Below, piece after piece: positions 17,405 through 26,208 of a stretch of 61,781 bases of DNA. Each line of letters starts with the position of its first letter. The first letter of the stretch is position 1. Origin of the DNA: a virus; IMG/VR virus record IMGVR_UViG_3300038962_000198, positions 1 to 61,781 of that record. One strand, 5' to 3'. Both the position numbers and the translations under genes were made by a program. The notes under the pieces are model-generated. The model worked only from the letters and a program-made list of their open reading frames with translations. It did not search any database and was not told the DNA's origin.

Positions 17405-18165
17405 ATTTCGAAATACCTTTCATCTTCCTTTGGATAGTCCTGTTTAATATTATCTAATAACGATAACAGTTTTTTAAGAATATCTCTCATGTAGCGCTGT
17501 GTTAACGACTTATCTTGTTTTATTCTAATCATGACTAAGTCCCCTTGCAAGATTAGTCCTGTTTTTTGTTGATCTGCTTTAATATTTCGTGCTAAATTTT
17601 CTTGTCCCCATACGGGTTTAAAATGAGATGGTCCATCAACCTCTATTGCGGCTCTATAAGTGGGTAGATATAAATCGATCTGAAGGTTTTGGTTTTGTAG
17701 CCAATGTTCTTTATGGAACTCCACTTTAATGTTTTGCTTACTTAGTTCAGATAATAAAAAATGTTCTAACTTAGATCCTTTCCGACTACTTTCTCTAACT
17801 GCTTCTTGCGCTTGCAAGATTAAATTAGCTTTTTCTATTTCAGTTTTTCGTTCCCATGCTTCTTTACCAATCTGAGATCGGTGGAGCTTTTCTTGTTCTG
17901 TCAAACTATCCCACACCAAACCTTGCGATTCACTAATTTTTTCCTTAGTAGATGCAGAACGTTTGGTGCCAGCTGTAGGGTGTTTGGCTCGACCATTACT
18001 TAATGCGTTTTTTTGAGCGTCGGTTGCCTTTCTCAATACTATACCATACTTTTGTAGAACTCGTCGAATTTTATTTGGGTAAGTATTCATTTTTTCTGCA
18101 ATTTGGTAGGTGCTCCATTGTTGCTTTTCATACAGATCTAGAATCTGTTTTTCGTTTTTATTCAT
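17401..18165 (-). CDS. Vsr-like (PD-(D/E)XK) endonuclease with N-terminal helix-turn-helix
   Basis: 254 residues. The N-terminus (about 5-45) is a helix-turn-helix of the type WSTYQIAEKMNTYPNKIRR. The middle (55-85) has a NUMOD-like AKHPTAGTKRSASTKEKIS segment. The C-terminal domain has E134, D164 (DLYLPTY), E175/D177 (AIEVDG) and H181, the set expected of Vsr-like/EDxHD nucleases. I chose ATG 18165, which overlaps the upstream stop in the 8-nt form ATGAATAA, over a TTG nine bases earlier. HTH plus NUMOD-like plus nuclease suggests a free-standing homing endonuclease; a repair or recombination nuclease is the alternative. Confidence 0.75.
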   Translation of the reverse strand: MNKNEKQILDLYEKQQWSTYQIAEKMNTYPNKIRRVLQKYGIVLRKATDAQKNALSNGRAKHPTAGTKRSASTKEKISESQGLVWDSLTEQEKLHRSQIGKEAWERKTEIEKANLILQAQEAVRESSRKGSKLEHFLLSELSKQNIKVEFHKEHWLQNQNLQIDLYLPTYRAAIEVDGPSHFKPVWGQENLARNIKADQQKTGLILQGDLVMIRIKQDKSLTQRYMRDILKKLLSLLDNIKQDYPKEDERYFEI

Positions 18166-18616
18166 TATTATCAATCTCTATAAGGGTTTTATAGTCCCAT
18201 TGTGGCATAACATATTTTGGTTCTTTAAATAGCTCACCTATTAGTTTGGCGTGTGAGTCACTTCGAGCAATTAATTCAATATTATCATTTAGCAGTATAG
18301 GTTCAATTTGTTGAAATTGTAAATTTTCTATATATGCCCATTCTAGATGATACAAATATATGAATTTCTGTTTTACATTAGGAATGTTTGGTAAGCTTTG
18401 GGCTTCGGTTAAGTCGTCTGTAATAAGAATGTCGCTAAAGTAAAACGTTTGTATTCTAGGAAATACATTGGTACGAAGTGGTGATATTACGCTTGTCTGT
18501 ATCTCATCACAAAACACACAGTGCTGGGTAGATGTGTTGTGTAGTTGTTGTATTGCTTTGGCCATAAAAAAATTTTGATCCGAATCTTTAATCGAAGCTT
18601 TTAGTATGCCGATCAT
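18158..18616 (-). CDS. Hypothetical protein of the sugar-gene cluster
   Basis: 152 residues, mixed alpha/beta, with no membrane segment or motif I recognise. A CVFCDE segment lies near residue 33. Its start overlaps the stop of the upstream glycosyltransferase-like gene by 4 bases, so it is co-translated with the glycosylation cluster. Confidence 0.55.
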   Translation of the reverse strand: MIGILKASIKDSDQNFFMAKAIQQLHNTSTQHCVFCDEIQTSVISPLRTNVFPRIQTFYFSDILITDDLTEAQSLPNIPNVKQKFIYLYHLEWAYIENLQFQQIEPILLNDNIELIARSDSHAKLIGELFKEPKYVMPQWDYKTLIEIDNNE

Positions 18617-19488
18617 ATGAGAGCCTCCTGAGTTTTTAATAAATCGCTGGAAAGTTTAGGCTCTCCTATACTATTAAATAATCTTGCAGAGAATAAAAAA
18701 GATGTATTATAACAGGATGCTTTATATGATTCGTCAATATATTTTTTTCTAATTAATTCTTTATTTAGTATACTGTCTAGGTTGTGTTGGAATGCAGCAA
18801 GATCTGCACAATATAAAATTACACTATGCGTTGGAGATATAGACAAAGAAGGAATTTTTAAATATGCAGCATCCCAATAGTCACCACTATTACCTATATC
18901 AACCACAACCTTGGCAGACTTGAAAAAATTGGCTCGATCTACCATGCCTACTCTGCCTAGATAATTATGCAAAGAGACATGCTGCTCTCCTATAATTTTA
19001 GTTGGGTATTGATTAGCAATATAGTTTAATAATTCTATAATGCTATCATCGAAGACTACGGACGTAGTATCTATCAAAATCGTAGATTTTAATTTGTCTA
19101 TATACTTTGCATTGTGTATATCAGGGATATTAGCCATGTGGGCTGGACGTATTATATTCTCACCTACTGGATTGGTTATACCCATATGCGATAGGTCAAG
19201 TATAGCGATTGGGGTCTGTGGTAGATTGTCTGTTTTTGGTATTTGATCTTCTGTAACTATTAACACATATTTAAAATCAAACTCTTTGCATGCCATAGCA
19301 AAGGTATTATCAATATGCGATGTGTGTAAAAATAGGATGTCTGGACGTGTTTCGTCAAACATGTCTAGAATAGATATTCTATTTATATCCCACATTATTA
19401 CTGCAAGACTATCGTCATTGACAGATTGTACACATTGAGCAATATATTTCAATATGTATATAGGTAGATTTGGAATAATAATTTTCAT
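18613..19488 (-). CDS. Putative GT-B-like glycosyltransferase
   Basis: 291 residues with alternating strands and helices: an N-terminal MKIIIPNLPIYIL strand, VLIVTEDQIP, and a C-terminal half with KVVVDIGNSGDYWDAAYLKIPSLS, where a surface-like Gly/Asp loop sits at the place of the GT-B donor site. The classic E-x7-E motif is not obvious. It overlaps its neighbours by 4 bases on both sides. The call rests on fold-like pattern and on lying in a run of glycosyltransferase genes. Confidence 0.45.
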   Translation of the reverse strand: MKIIIPNLPIYILKYIAQCVQSVNDDSLAVIMWDINRISILDMFDETRPDILFLHTSHIDNTFAMACKEFDFKYVLIVTEDQIPKTDNLPQTPIAILDLSHMGITNPVGENIIRPAHMANIPDIHNAKYIDKLKSTILIDTTSVVFDDSIIELLNYIANQYPTKIIGEQHVSLHNYLGRVGMVDRANFFKSAKVVVDIGNSGDYWDAAYLKIPSLSISPTHSVILYCADLAAFQHNLDSILNKELIRKKYIDESYKASCYNTSFLFSARLFNSIGEPKLSSDLLKTQEALI

Positions 19489-20186
19489 AATAAAATTTCT
19501 TTAGCTTTTTCAATATCTTTAGAGTTATCAATGTCTATAATTTTAATATTAGGATTTTGTATACATTTAAATGAACCTCCTTTATATAAAATTTGATTAA
19601 TAATTTCAAACCCAAATTTAGTATAATTTTTTTCATCCCAGCATAAACGCTTTAACAGCTCCAGTTCTTTATCCATAAAAACAGCCATTTGTCCCCATTT
19701 ATACGGAAGGTCATACATCAGGTTGGATAATTGTTGATTCTTATCATCGATAATACATCCTACTTCATTTTCACCCATGTCAGGACCTGCTATTACAATA
19801 CTAGATTCTTTACAGTCTAAGTCTTTAAGGGCTGCTGAATTAAATACAAGATCGCCATAAACAACAATAACTTTGGAAGCAGTAGCAACTACGCGTAACC
19901 CCAATCCTATACTTCGTGCTACATTTGTATCTTCGTAGCGTTCGTTTTCTATTTTCAAAATATATTCTGGTGTTTCATTCATTAACGTGGTCGCTTTAAA
20001 ACCACATACCAATACTAATGTGGTAGGGCCTATATGTGTTTGTAATAGGCTAATTTGATTTTTAAGAATAGTCGAGTTTCCAATTTTTATCAAGGGCTTA
20101 GGCCCATACGATTTCATTCTACGGCCCATACCAGCAGCGGGAATAATAACGCCTATATTACTTTGTTTTTGTTGGGGTAATTTCAT
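19485..20186 (-). CDS. Sugar-phosphate nucleotidylyltransferase (NTP transferase)
   Basis: 233 residues. The N-terminal signature IIPAAGMGRRM (14-24) followed by PKPLIKIG (29-36) is that of sugar nucleotidylyltransferases and the MobA-like family, which form NDP-sugars from NTP and sugar-1-phosphate. The metal-binding strand appears as VVYGDLVF. Length matches the short bacterial family (about 230 residues). It probably activates a sugar for the glycosyltransferases around it; which sugar cannot be read. Confidence 0.85.
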   Translation of the reverse strand: MKLPQQKQSNIGVIIPAAGMGRRMKSYGPKPLIKIGNSTILKNQISLLQTHIGPTTLVLVCGFKATTLMNETPEYILKIENERYEDTNVARSIGLGLRVVATASKVIVVYGDLVFNSAALKDLDCKESSIVIAGPDMGENEVGCIIDDKNQQLSNLMYDLPYKWGQMAVFMDKELELLKRLCWDEKNYTKFGFEIINQILYKGGSFKCIQNPNIKIIDIDNSKDIEKAKEILL

Positions 20187-20191
20187 TTACT

Positions 20192-20713
20192 TTATTGTTG
20201 GGGTGTATTATGAATTGAAATTAAAGGAGATGCTATATGAAATATAATATTTTTTTGTGCAAGCCTATTTAATTGTTCTTGCAGTAATAGCTTTTCGTCA
20301 ACAAAAAGAATTTGATCGGCAAGATTACTACGTATAAAAAATGGTATATTATTGGTGGTAGCATAAGGATGAATATAGCTATATCTCTTAAATTTGGACT
20401 CTATATATAATAAATCAGAAACAACTATACCAATATCGTTGCTTTGTTGAAAAAAATCAACTATTTTTTGCACACTATGCTCATCTGTATATTCATAACT
20501 ATTTGGCATAAAGCCATATATACCAAAGTCCGATTGGCCTTGAGTAGAGCATGTTCGAATCTTAGTATTATAAAAGTCTGCATCGTTATTAAACCTAGAC
20601 AACCCAATATCCTTAATATTGAATTCGGTAAATAGATTTCTATATGTTTGTTGAGGAATATAGCCGCGATTACCTTCGCCTACAGCAACTAAGATGTTTG
20701 GAGACTGGGACAT
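20192..20713 (-). CDS. Hypothetical protein of the sugar-gene cluster
   Basis: 173 residues, mixed alpha/beta. The middle contains DIGIVVSDLLYIES (about 92-105) and a segment PYATTNNIPFFIRSNLA that resembles the acceptor side of GT-A glycosyltransferases, but the DxD motif expected of those enzymes is not clear. It lies 5 bases upstream of the nucleotidylyltransferase gene in the same transcript. Confidence 0.5.
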   Translation of the reverse strand: MSQSPNILVAVGEGNRGYIPQQTYRNLFTEFNIKDIGLSRFNNDADFYNTKIRTCSTQGQSDFGIYGFMPNSYEYTDEHSVQKIVDFFQQSNDIGIVVSDLLYIESKFKRYSYIHPYATTNNIPFFIRSNLADQILFVDEKLLLQEQLNRLAQKNIIFHIASPLISIHNTPQQ

Positions 20714-21528
20714 AACTCCTCCACTTTTTGGATTAAATTAGGTGCATCGTCATAATGTATAATTTTAGTTTCAAGTGGAATACCAAAAGCATTGCCTGAG
20801 TGTTTGGCATGGGCTGCTTTTAATGCGCCCGCTCCAACATTTTGCGCGTTTGGTAATAATACAGTAAAAGCTTTCATATCGTCTTGTATAGATGCGTGTA
20901 TCTCTTGGGAAAATGAGGTAGGGATAGGATAGCGAGCTTCGAAGGCTATATAAAACATAAACTTCATTTTTTTAGTGCTGTCGTATATTAAATCAATCAC
21001 TTCTATATCTGTTTGATCAACCGCCTGAATTGTTTGCACCCTCCAATGATCGAAGTTATAATTTTGAAATAATAATAAAAGTTCGGGTGTCATAGGCGTA
21101 GCGAGATGCGAACGGTCTACCAGTGTCACAATCTTAGGTTTAATATCTTGTTCTTGAAGTTCAGACAGTCTGGCCTTGATATCTTCTATAGAATCGTCTC
21201 GACGATAGAATACAATCGCATGGTATGGAATTTTTAATTGTGATTTTACCTTTGATAATAACTCTTCGTTGCTAATGTTTCCATAAGTTTCTGTGGCCCA
21301 GTCTTGATTGCGATAATACACACAAGCTTTGCCTTCTATAACATAGGACGTGATATCGTCAGTAGTAATTTCCGAGATAGGAATATCGGCGTTCTGAAAC
21401 TTTTCTATACGATTGGCATTACATCCTACTTGTATGTTGTCGTCATTATATTTGATAAACGCACAGTCTATGCAGAAGGTTGATGAAATAGGAACGGTTT
21501 TTAATTGTGATGAATCTTTTAACGTCAT
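20689..21528 (-). CDS. Hypothetical protein with N-terminal Cys motif, sugar cluster
   Basis: 279 residues. Near the N-terminus FCIDCAFI (C18, C21) and VGCNANR (C35) are followed by an acidic domain; residues 105-190 have a Rossmann- or GT-A-like alternation (HAIVFYRRDDS, KIVTLVDRSHL). The last 70 residues include the conserved-looking QNVGAGALKAAHAKHSG. I have no family for it. It overlaps its downstream neighbour by 25 bases and the upstream one by 4. Confidence 0.5.
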   Translation of the reverse strand: MTLKDSSQLKTVPISSTFCIDCAFIKYNDDNIQVGCNANRIEKFQNADIPISEITTDDITSYVIEGKACVYYRNQDWATETYGNISNEELLSKVKSQLKIPYHAIVFYRRDDSIEDIKARLSELQEQDIKPKIVTLVDRSHLATPMTPELLLLFQNYNFDHWRVQTIQAVDQTDIEVIDLIYDSTKKMKFMFYIAFEARYPIPTSFSQEIHASIQDDMKAFTVLLPNAQNVGAGALKAAHAKHSGNAFGIPLETKIIHYDDAPNLIQKVEELCPSLQTS

Positions 21529-21932
21529 GGTCGTTTGGCCTTAATAATAAAGGATAAGGAATCTACATTAACATTGGCTTCTTCTATAATATATCCTCGT
21601 TGCTCTAAAAAGCTTTTTGTTTCTATGGCAGAATGGTATGAGATACATTCTGAGATAAGCGATGGCAATTTATCTATATTTATTGTCCCCCAATATAAAG
21701 CTTTAGCCACCTCTAACATATCTACACAATGAATTGTAATTACTCCACCATGGCGAATTTTACTAAGTACAATTTCTAATTGTTCTAATGGTATGTATTG
21801 TAATACATTATGCAATATTAAACTGTGACATACATTATTACCTATCTCATTAATTTGATCAATTGCTATATTGTCATGTTCTGCAATGTTAGGAGCATTG
21901 TTAGAGATCGATCTAATTAAATTAATTTTCAT
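21525..21932 (-). CDS. Short methyltransferase-like protein
   Basis: 135 residues. HNVLQYIPLEQLEIVLSKI and the strand GGVITIHCVD are reminiscent of motifs IV-V of class I SAM methyltransferases, but the glycine-rich SAM-binding motif I is missing, as the protein is too short to hold it. Either a degenerate or partial-domain relative, or an unrelated alpha/beta protein. It is coupled to the 279-residue gene. Confidence 0.4.
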   Translation of the reverse strand: MKINLIRSISNNAPNIAEHDNIAIDQINEIGNNVCHSLILHNVLQYIPLEQLEIVLSKIRHGGVITIHCVDMLEVAKALYWGTINIDKLPSLISECISYHSAIETKSFLEQRGYIIEEANVNVDSLSFIIKAKRP

Positions 21933-21964
21933 TTTTAAACAGCCTTCCTTATCTACTATGCTAA

Positions 21965-22933
21965 TTATGCTACAGGATGATATATAGCTCTTTTAATCAT
22001 ATTTAGTGCTTCAGCCCATTTAGATATAAAAGTCTCTAGCGAATGTTCAGAAATAATTTTTTGTCGTGATTGTTGAGCAATTGCGATTCTTAATTTATCA
22101 TTTTGTTCTAATGCATCTAAAGCGATTGGTAACTCCTTTAGATCGTTAAGTAACCAGCCGGTTTTTTGATGTTCAATATAGTTAGAGGTGTCGGAAGTAT
22201 TTAAACATATAACAATATTTTCAGCTGCCATAGCTTCTAGTGTTTTAATAGTAATATTTTTATAGGTATTAATAAAATACTTAGTTGTATTTACTGTAAT
22301 GGTTTGGTTATCATGATCTGTAGGGACAATGGTGTGAGCGTTGTTGATATATGTAGATATTATCGATCCTAATTCAGAAGCAGTGTTATTATCTAAGGCT
22401 ATACCTGATCGATTATGATCCTGAGTCTCAAATTTTTGTACGTCAATTCCAAAGGGAATTAACAGTGAAATACTATTGGCGCCAAATGTCCATGACTGTT
22501 CAGTATATTGATCACTATAGATATATAGTTCGGCTTTTCTATTTAGGCGTGCTAAGTCAATAGCGTTTAGTTGTTCTAAAAGATGTTGGGGTCGTATCAT
22601 CTGTTTGGAACACAAATCGACAATAATAATAGGTATGTGTAATTGCTTGGAGATTGTAACAGCCTGATCATACTGCTCAGCACGATCATAGCATATAATA
22701 TAGTCCATAGGAGGAGAGATATGGTTTAGAACGTGAACATTAGAAGGGCATTCTTCGATTAGATTATTCCAAGGAGTTTGCGGCAATATATAAAAATTAT
22801 GTTGTGTTTGTGCCAATAAACTGATATACTTTTCTGTGTTTTGGCATATTGTTAAAATATGAAGTGGGCTCTGAGATTGTTCGCGTCTGGTTGCGGATCG
22901 TATAAGATTTCTAACTATTGATATTGTTTGCAT
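21965..22933 (-). CDS. Glycosyltransferase, GT-B fold
   Basis: 322 residues. LLIPFGIDVQKF (about 167-178) is the inter-domain hinge strand typical of GT4-family enzymes, and the second half has KTLEAMAAENIVICLNTSDT (about 244-263), matching the donor-site loop with its first acidic residue. The N-terminal domain is somewhat short. It lies 4 bases downstream of another glycosyltransferase gene. Substrate unknown. Confidence 0.72.
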   Translation of the reverse strand: MQTISIVRNLIRSATRREQSQSPLHILTICQNTEKYISLLAQTQHNFYILPQTPWNNLIEECPSNVHVLNHISPPMDYIICYDRAEQYDQAVTISKQLHIPIIIVDLCSKQMIRPQHLLEQLNAIDLARLNRKAELYIYSDQYTEQSWTFGANSISLLIPFGIDVQKFETQDHNRSGIALDNNTASELGSIISTYINNAHTIVPTDHDNQTITVNTTKYFINTYKNITIKTLEAMAAENIVICLNTSDTSNYIEHQKTGWLLNDLKELPIALDALEQNDKLRIAIAQQSRQKIISEHSLETFISKWAEALNMIKRAIYHPVA

Positions 22934-22937
22934 TTTG

Positions 22938-24074
22938 TTATATACTTATATAATTGTTAAGGGAGTTGTTTTCAAAGAACTGTTGTAATTCTTTATTGCT
23001 TTTTATTTTGTTATCACGCTTAAACTTATGTGAATAAGCCTCTTTCATAGTTTCTACAATAGACTTGACGATGGGTCGATACCATGACTCTCCAAAGGTA
23101 TATCTATATAACCCGCTAGGGAGTGTATTTTTATTTCTCATACAAACCTCTTCATATGAGTCAACGCACCATACATTCTCATCTCCTAACCATTCATGTA
23201 TGGCGCCGTTGCGATTAACAATCGGCATGCTATGGTATAGAGCCCCTTCAAGAACGTTGAAATTACTTGCCATAGAATATCCCAAACTGATCATACAATC
23301 TCCACCCCTGTGTAGAGATATTCGTTCTTCATCACTTAAAAAATTTCCCTGAGGAGGTAAAACGTTTAATAAGGGCTGAAATCTTTCTGGTGTGTTATAT
23401 GCTATTTCTTTTTTATAACTATCAAAACATTGTTGTATCGCTTGACCGGGCAGTGCCGTATCTAACGCAACAACTAAAGCAACAGGATCTTGCGCGGTAA
23501 AAGTATTTAAATAAGCTGTATAAACTTCTTTAAATCCTGATTGAGAGTCCAATATATTACCTATATAATAAAAAATAAATTTATCTTTCAAATGAGGTGA
23601 TGCATTTCGTAGTGTTTGTGTCGATGGTTGTTCCAATAATAGTTCGTTTAAATTTAATATGGGTGGAATAGCCCTAACTATAGTTGAGGTATTATAATAT
23701 TGAAAAATATTTTGGAGTTGTGTTGCAACCACTTTACTATCAACCCATATCTCATCCATTAGGGACTCATGAGTTAATTCTGCTATTGGTATATTATTTG
23801 GAATAGTTTCTGAATGGAAGATACCAATTCTCTTTTTAAAATTGCCTGCATATACAGCAAAGGAAGGTAGCGTGTATTGTATCAATATGTCGTATTCATC
23901 ATTTACTATATTTTCGGATAGTTCAAAATATTCATTATAGGTATTTGAAGATGTAAAGTATATGGGCCGAGAGGTTACCTTATGCTCACCGTTTTGTAAA
24001 CACTTAAGTATCGCTCGACTTTTATGGCCCCATTCATCTTGTTGTCTATAGGGACCAATAAACAAAATGTTCAT
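22938..24074 (-). CDS. Glycosyltransferase, GT-B fold
   Basis: 378 residues. It starts MNILFIGPYRQQDEWGHKSR, an acceptor-domain opening seen in GT4-type enzymes. The middle has FIFYYIGNI (new domain start), and the C-terminal domain contains CMISLGYSMASNFNVLEGAL followed by MPIVNRNGA, equivalent to the donor-binding E-x7-E region. It overlaps the upstream glycosyltransferase by 4 bases. Substrate unknown. Confidence 0.75.
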   Translation of the reverse strand: MNILFIGPYRQQDEWGHKSRAILKCLQNGEHKVTSRPIYFTSSNTYNEYFELSENIVNDEYDILIQYTLPSFAVYAGNFKKRIGIFHSETIPNNIPIAELTHESLMDEIWVDSKVVATQLQNIFQYYNTSTIVRAIPPILNLNELLLEQPSTQTLRNASPHLKDKFIFYYIGNILDSQSGFKEVYTAYLNTFTAQDPVALVVALDTALPGQAIQQCFDSYKKEIAYNTPERFQPLLNVLPPQGNFLSDEERISLHRGGDCMISLGYSMASNFNVLEGALYHSMPIVNRNGAIHEWLGDENVWCVDSYEEVCMRNKNTLPSGLYRYTFGESWYRPIVKSIVETMKEAYSHKFKRDNKIKSNKELQQFFENNSLNNYISI

Positions 24075-25729
24075 GTTGCTATTGTCCTCTGATGTCGTTG
24101 ATGAGCATCTATAAGAAATTGTTGTGGAGACATATGTTGTTGCCCAGTACGTATAGCTTCTACAGTGTTATTGTTATCAACACGGGCTTTGTATTGCGTA
24201 AAAATTTGCTCTCTATCAATAGGCTCTAATTGTCCCGGACCCACTTTAGCCCCACATACCAAATTGCGATACATACTCATAGCTTCCTCTGAATAGAGCT
24301 TGTTAGAATGTCCTATTACATCTACAAAAATCCACTTTATAAATTCGCGATGTGACAAATTAGGCGGAATACTTGTGGGAATATTACGTATTTTAGCAGG
24401 ACTATTCCAGTGGCCCTGTAAATTTTTAGGCTGATAAGAGTCAATATATTTTTCCCATACTTGAATACTACGACCCCAATCATACCTCTCTAGTGTAGCT
24501 TTGCGTACTTCTATAGATTGTTGCATACGTTCTTGCGATGTCTGTTGAAAAAACTGGACTAATATATCCGCAAATGCTTCATTGTCAGGATAAGCCCTTT
24601 CAGCATTAGTTTCCATTTCTTTAAAAAATGTACGTACTGGAATAGGATACCCTTTTGTAAGTCGAACCACATCATACATAGCGCTGTAGTCAGTAGCTGC
24701 GACTGGAATGCCAGATGCCGATGCTTCAACTTGAGGCATTCCAAACCCTTCACATATAGCATATTGCGCATATATATCAAATAGGTTATAAATTTTTGCA
24801 AGATCTTCTATTGTAAGTCCTAAAGATACAGTGGGACACACAGCAGATTGTTGCTTGCAGTGTTGACATTTTACGATAGCATCTTGAAAAAAATGTGGAA
24901 AGAAGTTTTTACATGCTTTGCAAATATACGTCATTAAGACTTTGCCACCAAGACGATGCTCTAGAATCCCATGCGATAGATCCCATCCTATTTTTTCAGG
25001 GTAGCTAGTATGTAAATATAAATAAGTCTTATTTGCAATCTCAGGGGGAGCTTTGTCCAAAAATAAACGAAAAGCTTTCATAAGCTCAAAAAATAATTTG
25101 CGTTTTTGATTACGCATAACTGTGCCGACGATAAAACAATCTGGGTCAATTCCCATGGATTGTCTATGAGGCATTTTAGGCATAGGCTTATAAATAGATG
25201 GGTCAATTCCCGGAGATGCACATCCTATCCAATTGATACTTTCTTTTCCTTGCTGTTTTAAAACTCGTCCTCCGTATTCAGAATAACTTAAAATGGCATC
25301 GCACTGAGAAAAGATATTGATCCATTCAGGACGTTGTGGAGCAGAGTCTACAGTGGGCATCCATACCCAATGGAAATATGGTCTTAATACCGAATGGGAA
25401 ATCCAATCGTCCATCCAAGGATCTCGATAACTAAGTACGATATCGGGTTTTACATCAAGACAAACCTTATCAAATCTCCATGACCCAAACTGATGGCTAG
25501 AACTACTATTATAAAGATTATGTTCGTCTTGATTGTTATTCGCTGGTAGGTTTGAAATAAATAACCATGGAGTATCACGAGCATCGTTAAGACTGCCGTA
25601 AGAGGCGAATTCGACTAAGTTATATTTACCAGTTTTATGTAAACGACTCAGTAATTCTTTTGCATAGGTTCCAAAACCCGAATTTAAGTAATGAGCTTCA
25701 GCCATTACTAATACTGTTTTCTTATTCAT
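24071..25729 (-). CDS. Large glycosyltransferase (GT4-like) with zinc-ribbon insertion
   Basis: 552 residues. The N-terminal domain begins VLVMAEAHYLNSGFGTYAKE, the hinge is GCASPGIDPSIY (169-180), and the donor site is EGFGMPQVEASASG (327-340), a classical E-x7-E. Between the hinge and donor site an insertion carries C270/C273 and C288/C291, a probable zinc ribbon not usual in this family. About 130 helical residues follow the catalytic domain. It overlaps the sigma factor gene upstream by 8 bases. It heads the glycosylation cluster. Confidence 0.85.
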   Translation of the reverse strand: MNKKTVLVMAEAHYLNSGFGTYAKELLSRLHKTGKYNLVEFASYGSLNDARDTPWLFISNLPANNNQDEHNLYNSSSSHQFGSWRFDKVCLDVKPDIVLSYRDPWMDDWISHSVLRPYFHWVWMPTVDSAPQRPEWINIFSQCDAILSYSEYGGRVLKQQGKESINWIGCASPGIDPSIYKPMPKMPHRQSMGIDPDCFIVGTVMRNQKRKLFFELMKAFRLFLDKAPPEIANKTYLYLHTSYPEKIGWDLSHGILEHRLGGKVLMTYICKACKNFFPHFFQDAIVKCQHCKQQSAVCPTVSLGLTIEDLAKIYNLFDIYAQYAICEGFGMPQVEASASGIPVAATDYSAMYDVVRLTKGYPIPVRTFFKEMETNAERAYPDNEAFADILVQFFQQTSQERMQQSIEVRKATLERYDWGRSIQVWEKYIDSYQPKNLQGHWNSPAKIRNIPTSIPPNLSHREFIKWIFVDVIGHSNKLYSEEAMSMYRNLVCGAKVGPGQLEPIDREQIFTQYKARVDNNNTVEAIRTGQQHMSPQQFLIDAHQRHQRTIAT

Positions 25730-26177
25730 AATGCACTTCTTTAATTTTTTTAATAGCAGACTGGAAGTTTTTTTTAATGTCTGATCGCGAACGACTTAGC
25801 TTATTAGCAATTTCTTTAAAATTATGCCCCTCTCGTCTTAATTCGATGATTTGTAATTCTGGCGAAGTTAGATTAGGAGGCAACAACTCCCAAAAAGGAG
25901 AGGGGTGGCAGTCTTGTAACAGCCCGTAATTATCACTCTGTACAAACTTGTGCTTAGGTGTTAAGGTTCTAATTTCCTTAATAATTTCCCACGTAATAGG
26001 ATTCCAAGCATAGGGAGAAAATTTACTTCCTTTGTGTTTAGAAAATTTACTAAGAGCTTTCCAAAGCCCTATACGTCCCGCTTGTATATACGCTTCTTTG
26101 TCTTGATGGGTTTGTGGGTTAAATCTATTAACTATGGTTAATACCAATCCCATATTTTGTTCAATTAGATCTTCCAT
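25722..26177 (-). CDS. Phage RNA polymerase sigma-70-family factor
   Basis: 151 residues. Region 2 is visible at about 5-60 (YIQAGRIGLWKALSKFSKHK, then FSPYAWNPITWEI, matching the core-binding and -10 recognition helices), and region 4 at about 105-148 (LQIIELRREGHNFKEIANKL, then SRSDIKKNFQSAIKKIKE), a helix-turn-helix for -35-type contacts. Region 3 is missing, as in small group 4 or phage factors. It probably redirects host RNA polymerase to phage genes. It lies between the polymerase genes and the glycosylation cluster, behind a TATAAT-containing gap. Confidence 0.82.
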   Translation of the reverse strand: MEDLIEQNMGLVLTIVNRFNPQTHQDKEAYIQAGRIGLWKALSKFSKHKGSKFSPYAWNPITWEIIKEIRTLTPKHKFVQSDNYGLLQDCHPSPFWELLPPNLTSPELQIIELRREGHNFKEIANKLSRSRSDIKKNFQSAIKKIKEVHYE

Positions 26178-26188
26178 ACACTTCCCTT

Positions 26189-26194
26189 CTATAT
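26189..26194 (-). promoter_or_regulatory. Possible -10 box before the sigma factor gene
   Basis: The minus strand reads TACTATAATAG in the 31-base gap between the second polymerase half and the sigma factor gene, at an apt distance from the start codon. No convincing -35 box is visible. Position is approximate to a few bases. Confidence 0.3.
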
Positions 26195-26208
26195 TACTAT
26201 TATAGTAT

